64,000 nt of DNA from Synechococcus sp. A10-1-5-1 (GTDB taxonomy: Bacteria > Cyanobacteriota > Cyanobacteriia > PCC-6307 > Cyanobiaceae): assembly GCF_023115425.1 (NCBI RefSeq), contig NZ_CP096032.1, positions 2,340,105 to 2,404,104 of the forward strand. The letters run 5' to 3'. The notes beneath the pieces were generated by a model. The model was not told where the DNA came from, made no database searches, and saw only the letters and a program-made list of their open reading frames with translations. The position numbers and the translations under genes were made by a program. This document shows, piece after piece, positions 1-8,064 of this stretch; the first letter of the stretch is position 1, and each line of letters starts with the position of its first letter.

Positions 1-1908
1 GAGCAGGGTCATGACGGTGCGCCAGATGCCGTCTCGATTGGCAGCGATCCACTGAGGCTTGGCCTCTCTCTCCACGAGGCAGACCCAGAAGCGTCGAGCT
101 CCGGTTGGATCGGTCAGGACCTCGTCTTCGTTGGTGGTGCCGAACATGACGGACCGGCGGGGGTGACGGATGGCGACCTTCTCGTGCTTCTCGACGTATT
201 TGTCCTCATGGAAGGTGAGCCAGGCTTTGAACTCGGAAGCGGAGCGGGAGATGGTCATCTTTTCCAGCTCGGCGATTTCGAAGAGCCAGGCGGAGTTGAT
301 GCGAGAGAGGAAGTCCTTGGCCTCAAGATCACCGACGTTGCAGGCGGCATCGACCCAGCGCCTGGTGGGCACCAAGGCCGCGATGGAGGAGGACTTGAGG
401 AAGCCCTGCGCGCCAGAGAGCACAAGCAGGGTGTCGTGCTGAGCTCCGGGGGTGATGCCGCGATTAACGGCACCGCCGAGCTGTCGCCACATCAGCTCAA
501 TAGAGAGGTCATCGTCGCGATCGAAGCCAAAGGCATCGGCGAGCTCATCACTGGTGACCAGCTCAAGGTCAGGACGATCAACCAGTCCGAGCAGGTATTC
601 ACGGATTGGGTTGAAGGGGTTGCCGTTGGCCAGGTATTCGATGGCGCTCATGGCATCGGACCGGGTGGTCTCCATCTGATGAACGTGAGCCAGCAGCTGG
701 TGAGCGAGGTGGGGCTTTTCGACCATGTTCCCGTCGACTTCAATGACGCGATCCAGTTCGTTGAAGCGGATCTGGTGTTTGAAGTTGAGGAACTGCTGGA
801 GCATCAGCAGGGTCGGGGCTGATTTGTCGATTTCGGGCTCAACGACCAAGTGGCCATCGATGTCATTGCTGGTGGTGACGAGCAGATCAGCGCGGATTTG
901 AGCTTCGACCTTTGAGAGCCGCTGCTCGATCCGAGCGTTGATTTCACGCTTGGGGACTCCCAGGCCATTGGGCTTGGCTCCAAGGACATCACGGAGAGCG
1001 CCGCGGTTGAGCTTGTTGCTTGGTGAGGCATCAGCAATGGCGGAGGCGCCGTTGTTGAGGATGACCCGATGGTCGGGCCAGGCCAGGTGGAGCTCTTGAT
1101 GCCAGCGGCTGAACTCCTCCTCAAGGAACTCAACGGGATCGAGGAGGTTTTCGGAGAGGTCAGCGATGACCTTGGCCGCGGCAACGGGACCGAGGTCTGT
1201 GATGAGCTCCTCCATGCCGGCCTTGGCATCAGCGTGGAGATCGCGGTGTCTGGTGACGGCGTAGTTGTGCCCTTGGCGGAAGGGAAGGATTTGGAGCTTG
1301 AGGCCACGGCGGCGTGCCTGGCCGATCACGGTGCCGAGCAGGTTGGGGGCAATGCCGGTATCGCAATCGCCGATGTAGCCCTTGCACCAACGGGGCAGCC
1401 CTGAGCCATAGAGGTGACCGGGGGCAGTCAGTCCGATGCAGGGGATGCCAGCCAGCAGGGTGCAGGCCATGGCATCAAAGAAGCCTTCAGTAGCGATCTT
1501 GGCAAGGCCGATCGGATTGCCATCCGGGCCCTCAAGGTTGGAGGGATCAAAGGGTTGGCAGGCGCCGGTCTTGGTTGCGACTTCGGCGTCAGGGTTGAGG
1601 CGATCGCCGGTGACGGGATCTTCAGAACCCTTGGGGTAGAGGTATTTCGCATGGCGTTCCCGTTCGGCGTCCCATGGTGGGGAATCGCAGCGCAGGGAGT
1701 AGGTGGGTGCTTTGGCCTTGGGGTTGAAGCAGATGAGGATGCCGCCGGTTTCGGTTTCACGGGCCCGGCCGAAGATGTCGAGCCAATCGGCTTCGACCTC
1801 CTCCCAGGTCAGAGAACGGAGGAAGCCCTGGGCCACCATCCAGTTGATCTGCTCATCGTTGAAACCACGCTTGTGGATCTGCTGGCGGTGTTGATCAGAG
1901 AGGGTCAT
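1..1908 (-). CDS. TOPRIM (DUF3854) + VapE/VirE-type primase-helicase, 3' end cut by window
   Basis: About 636 residues are visible, and the frame stays open to the window edge. ATG at 1908 overlaps the upstream helicase stop (TGATG), so the two are probably translationally coupled. Around residues 140-235 there is a TOPRIM-like domain of the DUF3854 type: ATEGFFDAMA supplies the acidic residue and IGDCDTG the DxD. Near residue 494 a P-loop (SGAQGFLKSS) is followed near 586 by the VirE signature GTTNEDEVLTDPTGARRFW. This pairing of primase-like and AAA+ domains is typical of replication proteins of phage satellites, integrative plasmids and other integrative elements. Inference: it starts replication of the excised element. 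The C-terminus is not visible. Confidence 0.85.
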   Translation of the reverse strand, partial: MTLSDQHRQQIHKRGFNDEQINWMVAQGFLRSLTWEEVEADWLDIFGRARETETGGILICFNPKAKAPTYSLRCDSPPWDAERERHAKYLYPKGSEDPVTGDRLNPDAEVATKTGACQPFDPSNLEGPDGNPIGLAKIATEGFFDAMACTLLAGIPCIGLTAPGHLYGSGLPRWCKGYIGDCDTGIAPNLLGTVIGQARRRGLKLQILPFRQGHNYAVTRHRDLHADAKAGMEELITDLGPVAAAKVIADLSENLLDPVEFLEEEFSRWHQELHLAWPDHRVILNNGASAIADASPSNKLNRGALRDVLGAKPNGLGVPKREINARIEQRLSKVEAQIRADLLVTTSNDIDGHLVVEPEIDKSAPTLLMLQQFLNFKHQIRFNELDRVIEVDGNMVEKPHLAHQLLAHVHQMETTRSDAMSAIEYLANGNPFNPIREYLLGLVDRPDLELVTSDELADAFGFDRDDDLSIELMWRQLGGAVNRGITPGAQHDTLLVLSGAQGFLKSSSIAALVPTRRWVDAACNVGDLEAKDFLSRINSAWLFEIAELEKMTISRSASEFKAWLTFHEDKYVEKHEKVAIRHPRRSVMFGTTNEDEVLTDPTGARRFWVCLVEREAKPQWIAANRDGIWRTVMTLL

Positions 1909-3344
1909 CAGCCCTGCACCTCCGCATCAGCGATCAGGTGAACGGCGCGTTGAGCTCGGGTGAAGGCGGTGTACCAAAGGCGGCGGCGTTCTGCTGCGCC
2001 ACCGGCAGCGCGGTCCATTTCGCGGCCCTGAATGAAGACGTTGTGGAACTGGGAGCCCTGAGCCTTGTGGCAGGTCATGCACCAGTAGGGCTGGAGCTCA
2101 GCGAAGGAATCCCGGAGGTTCCAGAACTCATCCCAGGCGCCTTGGCCTTGGCCGCGGCCCATCTTTTCCTTGGCCTCTTCCCTGAGGGCTTCAATGGCGA
2201 TCAGAAGGCGGCCCTGGTGACTGGGGTCAATGGTTCGTATCCAGCGCGGCGGGTCGCCGTCATCGGATTGAACGAGGAGATACCAAGAGAGGAAGGGCTT
2301 GCCGTCGCTGCAGGCGGGATGGAGGAAGTCGGCCTGCTGTGCCTGCTCAATTACGAGCTCACGACTGGAGCCATAGAGCAGTTCGCTGTGGTCATCGGGG
2401 GCTTTGACGCCGTCCTGGGTGACGACCCGTTCACCTGCCAGGAAAGGTGCAGCCTGGCGACCGTAGACATGGCGGCGGATGCCGGCATTGAGGCGAGCGA
2501 CCTCTTCATTGGTGAAGGCGATCACGCGGAAGGCATCAGGGTCATCCTTCTCGTGATGCTCGGCAGCCATCTCCAGGAAGGCGTGCTGCCATTCCTTTTT
2601 GTCGGCGTAGACAAAGATCGAGGAGTCGTCGCCGATGACGGACTTGGTGAACTTGGGCCGCCAGGTGTTGCCGGTGGTCTGACGGATGGCGGTGGCGGCA
2701 TCGAGCACGGCCCCGTCATGGCGCATCACCTTGGTGAGGTCGAAGCGTGGGGTGCAGCGCAGCGCCGGTGAAACCCGCCCGAACTTCACGGGGGCGAGCT
2801 GGGCCTGATCACCGATGAAGACGATCTTGGTCCAGAAGTCCGCAGCGTCCTCGATGTAACCGAGGAGCTTGGGGTGCATCATCGAGGCTTCATCTGCCAG
2901 CCAGATGTCGTTCTCATCGAGGCGGGGTTTGGAGCCGTATTGAGGGACGAAATCGACTTCGTCCTTCTTCTTCTGTTCGCGGAGTCCGAGCAGGGACGCG
3001 AAGGTGGCCGTCTCTGATTTGGCGACGCCGCAGGCCTTGGCGAGAACATCGCAGGCCTTGTGGGTTGGAGCGCAGAGCCCAACGCTGTAACCGGCAGCCA
3101 TTAGGGCTTCACGGATTAAGCGAGAGGTGGTGGATTTGCCGCTTCCGGCTGGGCCGTTGAAGGAGGAAAAGGTGCCACCACCGTCCTGGCGACACCAGGC
3201 GATTAGGCCATTGATTGCAGCCTGCTGTTCTGTTGTTGCGGAGAAGGCTTGGAGCTTGTTGGCGAGAACCGCAGTAATATGGGCATTGCGCTCAGCCTGC
3301 TCTTGCTGTGCTCGCCGTGCGGAGGGGGTGATGCCAGCTGTCAT
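1908..3344 (-). CDS. SF1 DNA helicase (Dda/RecD2-like)
   Basis: A 478-aa superfamily 1 helicase. Visible motifs: Walker A GPAGSGKST (64-72), motif II DEAS (about 150) followed by GDQAQLAPV (motif III), and late motifs MTCHKAQGSQ and YTAFTRAQ (motifs V/VI) near the C-terminus. These fit the Dda/RecD2 group of 5'-3' helicases. It starts inside the end of the excisionase-like gene (ATGA overlap) and ends inside the start codon of the primase, so the three form one unit. Inference: replication helicase of the integrative element. The exact subfamily was not tested. Confidence 0.85.
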   Translation of the reverse strand: MTAGITPSARRAQQEQAERNAHITAVLANKLQAFSATTEQQAAINGLIAWCRQDGGGTFSSFNGPAGSGKSTTSRLIREALMAAGYSVGLCAPTHKACDVLAKACGVAKSETATFASLLGLREQKKKDEVDFVPQYGSKPRLDENDIWLADEASMMHPKLLGYIEDAADFWTKIVFIGDQAQLAPVKFGRVSPALRCTPRFDLTKVMRHDGAVLDAATAIRQTTGNTWRPKFTKSVIGDDSSIFVYADKKEWQHAFLEMAAEHHEKDDPDAFRVIAFTNEEVARLNAGIRRHVYGRQAAPFLAGERVVTQDGVKAPDDHSELLYGSSRELVIEQAQQADFLHPACSDGKPFLSWYLLVQSDDGDPPRWIRTIDPSHQGRLLIAIEALREEAKEKMGRGQGQGAWDEFWNLRDSFAELQPYWCMTCHKAQGSQFHNVFIQGREMDRAAGGAAERRRLWYTAFTRAQRAVHLIADAEVQG

Positions 3345-3592
3345 GTCTCACCTCCCTGCATCGTTTCGATGACGGCAGGATCAAACCGCTTAAAGCTGCT
3401 GAAGGCTTCATCGGTCGGGGCTGGAAACCAGCGCACCGGCGCAGCGGTGCTGATGCCCTGGAAGCGGTAGTGAATGCCGAGTTGAAATGGGCTGCCGGGT
3501 TGCTTGCGCAGCCGCAGCAGTAGTTTTTGCGAGATGCCGAGCGCCTTGGCCATCGCCTCGGTGCTGAGCGTCTCGCGGACGCTAGTTTTCAT
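3341..3592 (-). CDS. Small excisionase-like/HTH protein
   Basis: 83 aa. The N-terminal half (MAKALGISQKLLLRLRKQ) reads as a MerR/AlpA-type helix-turn-helix; the rest is short and ends KRFDPAVIETMQGGET. Its ATGA overlap with the helicase start and its position between integrase and replication genes suit a recombination directionality factor or replication regulator. The function is inferred from size, HTH character and context only. Confidence 0.6.
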   Translation of the reverse strand: MKTSVRETLSTEAMAKALGISQKLLLRLRKQPGSPFQLGIHYRFQGISTAAPVRWFPAPTDEAFSSFKRFDPAVIETMQGGET

Positions 3593-3596
3593 TGAT

Positions 3597-3618
3597 AGCC
3601 AGATCAGATGGTCTGGCT
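3597..3618. promoter_or_regulatory. Inverted repeat upstream of the excisionase-like gene
   Basis: Perfect 7-bp inverted repeat AGCCAGA / TCTGGCT with an 8-base spacer, immediately upstream of the excisionase-like start codon on the minus strand. It could be an operator or an RNA hairpin; nothing distinguishes these from sequence alone. Confidence 0.3.
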
Positions 3619-3626
3619 GCCTGTCG

Positions 3627-3911
3627 CTATCGCTGCGCCTGCAAGGACTTAATCCATGCGAGGTGTCGTTGCCGGTAGGCCCGCATTACCGCCTTGGGCA
3701 TGGACACGATCACAAAGTTGCAACCCTCAGGGAGAGGTTGTGACTTGAAACCGTTGTCTTCCTCGTCCTGCAGGAACTGCTCCACTTCACCGGCGGAATA
3801 GCCGGCGGACTTGGGCAAGCGAACTTCAGAACGAGAACGTGAGCGGGGCAAGGCCAGCGCGAAGAAACTGCGGTAGCGGCAAACCCCGACTCGATTCCAA
3901 CCCGCTGCCAT
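3627..3911 (-). CDS. Hypothetical protein, first gene of element operon
   Basis: 94 aa with a basic N-terminal half (RSRSRSEVRLPK) and a coherent C-terminal half (EVEQFLQDEEDNGF...CNFVIVSMPKAVMRAYRQRHLAWIKSL). It lies about 75 bases downstream of the predicted minus-strand promoter, so it would be the first translated gene of the transcript that carries the excisionase-like and replication genes. No family was recognised. No clear ribosome binding site precedes the ATG, so the start is uncertain. Confidence 0.45.
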   Translation of the reverse strand: MAAGWNRVGVCRYRSFFALALPRSRSRSEVRLPKSAGYSAGEVEQFLQDEEDNGFKSQPLPEGCNFVIVSMPKAVMRAYRQRHLAWIKSLQAQR

Positions 3912-3991
3912 GCGGATTGGCTCAGACCGCGACTGTGTAGGTCGCTGGGGCGGAGGGCTGAGGGATCAGCGGTCCGCCCATCGGTTGTCGA

Positions 3992-4020
3992 TTTATAACA
4001 GGGTCAGCGGAGGTCCGCAA
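3992..4020 (-). promoter_or_regulatory. Predicted sigma-70 promoter of the element's leftward operon
   Basis: On the minus strand TTGCGG (4020-4015) is separated by exactly 17 bases from TATAAA (3997-3992). Spacing and -10 match a housekeeping promoter well. It lies between the integrase 3' end and the operon of small ORF, excisionase-like gene, helicase and primase, which it should drive. Confidence 0.5.
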
Positions 4021-4075
4021 GCATCTGCACACTAATTGTGTTGTGCCGGGCGGTACGGCACCTCTACAGGTGGTG

Positions 4076-5296
4076 TCAGCCTGCATCCGCAAAGGCCGCT
4101 GCAAATGCCGCCGCAGTGTTCTCCTCGCTGGCCCAGCGGTAATTGCTGGAGTGAACGGCAACGCTGTGCCCCATGCTCAGCGCCACGCTGCCAACTTCAA
4201 TCCCCTGCTGGTGAGCTCGCAGGCTGTAGCTGTCGCGGTAGACGTAAGGCCTCAGCCATTCGCCACGGGCGGCGCATTGCTCATCCAGAGCCTTCCATTC
4301 CGGCATCGACTCCAGGTAGCGGAGGACGGACTTCCCCTCCAGCTTGCGGAGCTCACCGTCTCGACCTTTCGGTAGATCGAGGAGGCCCGCCTGCATGGCC
4401 GCGGCCAGGTTCCAGCGAAGCGGCTCGCCAAAGCCATCACGGAGGAAGCACGGTTCAATCCAGCGCGGTGCTGTCTTCGTGGCGCCGCAGGTCTTGCGAT
4501 AGCTGCACCACATCCCGAGCGAGCCGTCTTCACGTTGCTTGGGCTGCAGGTGTTGGAGCTCGATGGGGCGCAGGCCGTAGAGCGCCATCAGGCGCAGCAC
4601 GTTGGCCCATTGCTGATTGCGCTGCTCCAGGCTCTCGATCATCGAGAGGATCTGGGCATCGGTGAGCGTGGCTTTGATGCGCTTGGCCGGGCGCTTTCCC
4701 TTTAGCTCCTTGACGTCGGTGCTGGTGATCTCCCAGCTTCTGGCCATGCCATGACGAGCGACGCCGTGCTTGGTCAGGGCCTTGAGAGCTCCGCAGCAGG
4801 CAATCCGTGAATCAGCCTTGCCCTCCCACTGCTTCAACGTCTCACGCAGCAGGCTGTATCCATCGGTGACCTTGCCAGCGTTCACCAGGGAAATGGCGTG
4901 GTCGATGTAGATCCCGTAGTTGTATCGCCAGGTCTTGTCGTTGATCTCGTTGCCGCCGGATTGCAGGGAATGGCGCAGGCTTTCGGTGACGGTCTCCCAA
5001 TTCACCTGACGGCGCATGGTGGTGGAGCTGTCCTGGGCCGCGGCCAGTGCTCCCTTGAGGGTGGCCTGGTCACTGCTGAGGATCATCTGAGCGATGCGGT
5101 TGCTCAGCAGCAGGATCTTCTCGGTGTTGGCCTTGGCCCAGTCGAGCGGCAAGACGCAGCTGTCGGGCTTGCCCTCAGGGGGGCGGTAACGCAGCAAGGC
5201 GCGGCCACGAGTTTGGGAGACGGTGAAGCCGGGCTTATTGCGGACGGAGCTGCGGATGGCTTGTTCCCAAGGGGCGCCGGCGAGGGTGCGGGGCAT
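4076..5296 (-). CDS. int: Tyrosine recombinase/integrase
   Basis: 406 aa from ATG at 5296, which is preceded by AAGGA at a suitable distance; an in-frame TTG at 5323 is possible but lies inside a repeat. Catalytic landmarks: first Arg in ALYGLRPIEL (about 237), the second Arg in YRDSYSLRAH (about 353, where the usual HxxR appears as SxxR), MGHS (about 373) and the Tyr in SSNYRW (about 384). Inference: site-specific integration and excision of the element to its left. No tRNA or tmRNA target is visible beside it, so the attachment site remains unknown. Confidence 0.88.
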   Translation of the reverse strand: MPRTLAGAPWEQAIRSSVRNKPGFTVSQTRGRALLRYRPPEGKPDSCVLPLDWAKANTEKILLLSNRIAQMILSSDQATLKGALAAAQDSSTTMRRQVNWETVTESLRHSLQSGGNEINDKTWRYNYGIYIDHAISLVNAGKVTDGYSLLRETLKQWEGKADSRIACCGALKALTKHGVARHGMARSWEITSTDVKELKGKRPAKRIKATLTDAQILSMIESLEQRNQQWANVLRLMALYGLRPIELQHLQPKQREDGSLGMWCSYRKTCGATKTAPRWIEPCFLRDGFGEPLRWNLAAAMQAGLLDLPKGRDGELRKLEGKSVLRYLESMPEWKALDEQCAARGEWLRPYVYRDSYSLRAHQQGIEVGSVALSMGHSVAVHSSNYRWASEENTAAAFAAAFADAG

Positions 5297-5315
5297 TGGG
5301 AGTATTCCTTGATCT

Positions 5316-5356
5316 GTTGTCAACGATTGTTGTCAACAGGTGTCACCTATGTCAAC
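5316..5356. repeat. Cluster of GTTGWCAAC-type palindromic boxes upstream of int
   Basis: GTTGTCAAC occurs at 5316-5324 and 5329-5337 (13-bp period), followed by the palindrome AGGTGTCACCT (5338-5348) and a partial TGTCAAC (5350-5356). The 9-mer is palindromic around its central base. Placed directly upstream of the integrase ATG, the boxes could be operators or recombinase arm sites. Confidence 0.5.
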
Positions 5357-5588
5357 AGAGGTCAGAGCAGGTCCGAGCACGTCCTTGTAGTCGCAAGGGG
5401 TTTTAGTCGTGGGCTGACTGGGAGTTTCCCAGCGAATCGAAATCCCCCAGCTGGGTCATCAGGATCACCAGCCGCTTGGAACCGGACTCCATCCCAGGGA
5501 TCGAGCGGAGGGAGTCCAGGAGGACGTCGGGCGCGTGCATGGGTCGGAGGCGATCGCCTGAACGTCCCCTCAGCCTCGCTGATGGGTG

Positions 5589-5770
5589 GGGCGAGATGCA
5601 CCTCGCCCCGGTTGAGGCGCGTCTGACGAAGAGAGCAGCCTCAATCCATTGATGCCATCAACCCTGGCGATTGACCAGGAATTTTTTTGTGCCGTGACGA
5701 ACCAGGCGGAGTCATAAAAAACTCCGCTGGTCGGCTGACCGGCGGAGGTGCGTCTCTTCGTCAGAAGCGC
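5589..5770. other. Large structured intergenic element with an 18-bp closing stem
   Basis: GCGCGTCTGACGAAGAGA (5617-5634) is complementary to TCTCTTCGTCAGAAGCGC (5753-5770) at 17 of 18 positions. Inside lie CCTGG/CCAGG followed by seven T, CGGAGT/ACTCCG (about 5708-5726), and CCGCTGGTC/GACCGGCGG, whose 5' arm overlaps the previous hairpin. Just upstream is the perfect hairpin GGGGCGAG/CTCGCCCC. The remaining sequence from 5357 to 5588 shows no convincing gene. It could be a non-coding RNA, a leader of the RHH gene, or an end structure of the mobile element. Confidence 0.45.
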
Positions 5771-5840
5771 AGTTCTTTCCTACGAACGCGACCTGCCCCA
5801 GCGCCATAGGTATTTGTTCCCGCTGCAGACTGGGTTCGGC

Positions 5841-6116
5841 ATGGCCGCAAAGCCCCAGATGTCTCCACAACCCGAACGGGCCAAGCGTGTCTCGGTCAGT
5901 CTTCCCCCCGACTTGTATGGGCGCCTCGCGGCCTTGGCTGAGGAGGATCGTCGATCGGTTGCGAGTTGGGCGGCTGTCCAGTTGGAGTTGGCGGTGATCG
6001 AGGCCGAAGAGAAACTCCGCCAGGGACGAAAACTGAAGGATCGCCTGGAGGACGAGAGCCAGCGATTCACCGCTTGGTATCGGGATGAATCCCTCGCTGA
6101 GAAGAAGGCCGGCTGA
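5841..6116 (+). CDS. Ribbon-helix-helix (CopG/Arc-like) DNA-binding protein
   Basis: 91 aa. RVSVSLPPDLYGRLAALAEEDRRSVASWAAVQLELAV matches the RHH pattern: a basic beta strand followed by two helices. The C-terminus is a charged helix. The ATG at 5841 is preferred over upstream starts because the conserved part begins soon after it. No toxin-like partner is adjacent, so a stand-alone repressor is as likely as an antitoxin. A similar protein lies at 46942-47172. Confidence 0.7.
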   Translation: MAAKPQMSPQPERAKRVSVSLPPDLYGRLAALAEEDRRSVASWAAVQLELAVIEAEEKLRQGRKLKDRLEDESQRFTAWYRDESLAEKKAG

Positions 6117-6153
6117 CGGATCCACCACAATGGCCAGCAAGGGAGACCTGGAC

Positions 6154-6294
6154 ATGCGTCGTCAACGTTGGCTGCTGTTGATCGCAGCGCTGGCCTGCAT
6201 CGGGAGCCTGCTGCTCTGGTTTGCTGAGATTGATGTGGGGATTGAAGAGTCCCTCCCTGCCCAGCCCCCAGTCGCTTCCCCCTCGAATCCATGA
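6154..6294 (+). CDS. Small single-span membrane protein
   Basis: 46 aa: basic MRRQRW, a hydrophobic span (LLLIAALACIGSLLLWF) and a Pro/Ser-rich tail. GGGAG stands about 9 bases before this ATG; the in-frame ATG at 6130 is an alternative. Its stop overlaps the start of the DUF1499 gene, suggesting coupling. Function unknown. Confidence 0.5.
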   Translation: MRRQRWLLLIAALACIGSLLLWFAEIDVGIEESLPAQPPVASPSNP

Positions 6295-6698
6295 CCGCTC
6301 TGTTCTCCCAGGTCCTGCTGGTGCTCACCCTGGGTCTGTTTCACGTGGTCGGACCAGTTCCTGCGGATCTAGGGGTGCAGAACGGCTCGCTTTCCCCCTG
6401 TGCCAGTCCGGCCCATTGCGCCCGGGTGGATTGGACGGTGGCTGATCCAGAGGCTGCACTGAAGTCCTTGGTGCCTGTTGTTGCAGCCACACCTCGGACC
6501 GAGATCGTTGAGCAGGGCAATGGCTACTTGCATGCGACGGCCAGCAGCGCTCTGTTCGGTTTCGTCGACGATCTTGAGCTCTATGCCGACTCCAGTCGTG
6601 GGGTGCTTCAGGCTCGCTCGGTGTCGCGCTTGGGGGATTCCGACCTGGGGGTGAATGCCGGCCGTCTGCAGGCTCTGGCGGATCAGCTCAGGGATTAA
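6291..6698 (+). CDS. DUF1499 family secreted protein
   Basis: 135 aa with an N-terminal signal-like hydrophobic stretch, then the DUF1499 pattern: RTEIVEQGNGYLHATASSALFGFVDDLELY and a C-terminal ARSVSRLGDSDLGVNAGR. The family is widespread in cyanobacteria and plastids and has no settled biochemical role. Inference: periplasmic or lumenal. It converges on the PPOX-like gene with an 11-base tail-to-tail overlap. Confidence 0.8.
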   Translation: MTALFSQVLLVLTLGLFHVVGPVPADLGVQNGSLSPCASPAHCARVDWTVADPEAALKSLVPVVAATPRTEIVEQGNGYLHATASSALFGFVDDLELYADSSRGVLQARSVSRLGDSDLGVNAGRLQALADQLRD

Positions 6699-7254
6699 GT
6701 CGCTCCTCGCGCCAGTCCTGCTCCAGACGCCAGCGGCGTCGCTGGTGGGGATGGCCCTTGAGCTCCAAGAGCTCCACCTGCTCCACCTGGATCCGCACGA
6801 GTTCAAAACTCTCTGGCTGCGGGACCTCGTCGCTGAGGGCCTCAGGAAACGGTCCCAGCGGATCAAAGGGTGCCCCAGGTTGGGGCCAGCCCCAGAGGCT
6901 GCGGGCGCCGGGTTGGAGTTGCTGCCAGTGCTGATCCCGGGCGCGTTGATCGGTCTCGGCGCCCAGGGCCAGGCGATGGCCTCTGAGCCGAAATTGTGAT
7001 TTCGCTTTCGGCAGAAGCCAGCAGAGCTCGACCCTGGGTTCGTGGGCGAGTTCAGCGCTTTTCTCGCTGCGGCGATCCGTTAGGAGGTCCAGCTGGGATG
7101 GGCCGCCCCAGCCGCGGAAGACCAAGGTGCGCACCCGTGGTGCTCCATCGCTCCCAAGGGTGGCCAGCTGCAGCCAGCGGGCCTGGGGCGACCGTCCTTC
7201 CCGCTGGCGGGCTCCCCGCAGAAGTGCCCTCCAGGGGGGCAGCGCTTCAATCAT
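6688..7254 (-). CDS. Pyridoxamine 5'-phosphate oxidase-like FMN protein
   Basis: 188 aa resembling the cyanobacterial Alr4036-type PPOX family: WLQLATLGSDGAPRVRTLVFRG, LLTDRRSEKSAELAHEPRVELCWLLPKAKSQFRLRG (FMN-site region) and a Trp/Arg-rich C-terminus. Family members bind FMN; the substrate is not defined by sequence, so classical PdxH activity should not be assumed. Its ATG overlaps the stop of the upstream minus-strand gene (ATGA). Confidence 0.8.
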   Translation of the reverse strand: MIEALPPWRALLRGARQREGRSPQARWLQLATLGSDGAPRVRTLVFRGWGGPSQLDLLTDRRSEKSAELAHEPRVELCWLLPKAKSQFRLRGHRLALGAETDQRARDQHWQQLQPGARSLWGWPQPGAPFDPLGPFPEALSDEVPQPESFELVRIQVEQVELLELKGHPHQRRRWRLEQDWREERLNP

Positions 7255-7604
7255 GCGGCGGCTTCACAGCGGTATCGGGCGATCTCACCGCCACCGCGCT
7301 TCCGTTCAGCAAAGTCCGGGCGTTCTGGATCGGCGGCCTGCCACCACCAGTGCCCATCGGTGTAGCTCGGAGCTCCGGCGTTGTTGGTGCGAGGGAGTTG
7401 CAGACTGACGCCGCGCCAGGCGATCACCACAAAGGCCCCGGGGACGGTTCCGCCAACTGTGTTGGGGATCTCGGTTGCATCGACGGCCCCTTGGTGGACC
7501 TCTGCGGTGAGTGGATCCCCCTCGCAGACGTACTGCGCGGCGATCGCGGGGTACGGGAGAAGCAAGAGCAGCAGCGCCAATCCCAGGTTGAGCAACGTGG
7601 TCAC
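7251..7604 (-). CDS. Secreted hypothetical protein
   Basis: About 117 aa from a GTG start, or 128 aa from a TTG at 7637. Signal peptide-like segment (LLNLGLALLLLLLPYPAIAA) followed by a soluble domain with two Cys (YVCEGD and YRCEAAA) that could form a disulfide. Coupled by an ATGA overlap to the PPOX-like gene. No family recognised. Confidence 0.6.
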   Translation of the reverse strand: MTTLLNLGLALLLLLLPYPAIAAQYVCEGDPLTAEVHQGAVDATEIPNTVGGTVPGAFVVIAWRGVSLQLPRTNNAGAPSYTDGHWWWQAADPERPDFAERKRGGGEIARYRCEAAA

Positions 7605-7636
7605 GGCAGGGGCAGAGCGGTGATCAGGATGGCGCA

Positions 7637-8047
7637 ATGAGCCTGACCCTGGTGTACGACGGCGGTTGTCCGTTTTGCCGGCACTTCGCGTTGCGTAGCG
7701 AGCTGGTGGGTGGGCTTCCGGATCTGGTCATTCGCGATGGGCGAGGCGATCACGCCCTGCGGACCGAGCTGAAGCAGCGGGGATTGGATCTGGCCTGGGG
7801 GGCCGTGCTGCTCGAGGGCAATCAGGCCTGGCATGGGGCCGAGGCAATCGCTCAACTCTGCAGCCGTCTACGTCCGAGCGATCCCCTGTTGGCCCTGCTG
7901 CGTCAGCTCTTCGCTGCACCGCCCCAGGCCCGGCGTCTCTATCCCCTTTTGCTCTGGGCTCGGCGGCAGGCCCTGCAATGGAAAGGTCTGCCTGAGGATC
8001 CCGATCAATCCCCAGATGAGGATCGTCGCCGGCCCTACGTTCAGTGA
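7637..8047 (+). CDS. DUF393 (DCC family) thiol-disulfide oxidoreductase-like protein
   Basis: 136 aa starting MSLTLVYDGGCPFCRHFA, the YDGxCPxC motif typical of the DCC/DUF393 family, which is thioredoxin-like with a CxxC site. The C-terminal half is helical and basic. It runs directly into the ArsM gene: its TGA overlaps a possible GTG start. A redox role next to an arsenic enzyme is attractive but is inference. Confidence 0.8.
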   Translation: MSLTLVYDGGCPFCRHFALRSELVGGLPDLVIRDGRGDHALRTELKQRGLDLAWGAVLLEGNQAWHGAEAIAQLCSRLRPSDPLLALLRQLFAAPPQARRLYPLLLWARRQALQWKGLPEDPDQSPDEDRRRPYVQ

Positions 8048-8064
8048 GCGCCCACTGCCCAGGC

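Noticed and set aside
163..822. Long plus-strand open frames at 163-822, 1069-1941 and 1938-2771
   Set aside because: They lie opposite the primase and helicase, whose protein motifs are unmistakable; the plus-strand products have no recognisable domain and odd composition.
3922..4161. 79-codon minus-strand frame after the integrase
   Set aside because: Overlaps the integrase C-terminus in another frame and runs through the predicted promoter; composition is Pro/Arg-rich shadow-like.
5362..5601. 79-codon minus-strand frame between int and the structured element
   Set aside because: Pro/Arg-rich, no RBS, no motif; more likely non-coding.
5775..5850. 5S rRNA-like string (GGTTCGGCATGG resembles antisense 5S)
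   Set aside because: Only about 12 bases match; the remaining 5S helices are absent and the RHH gene starts there.
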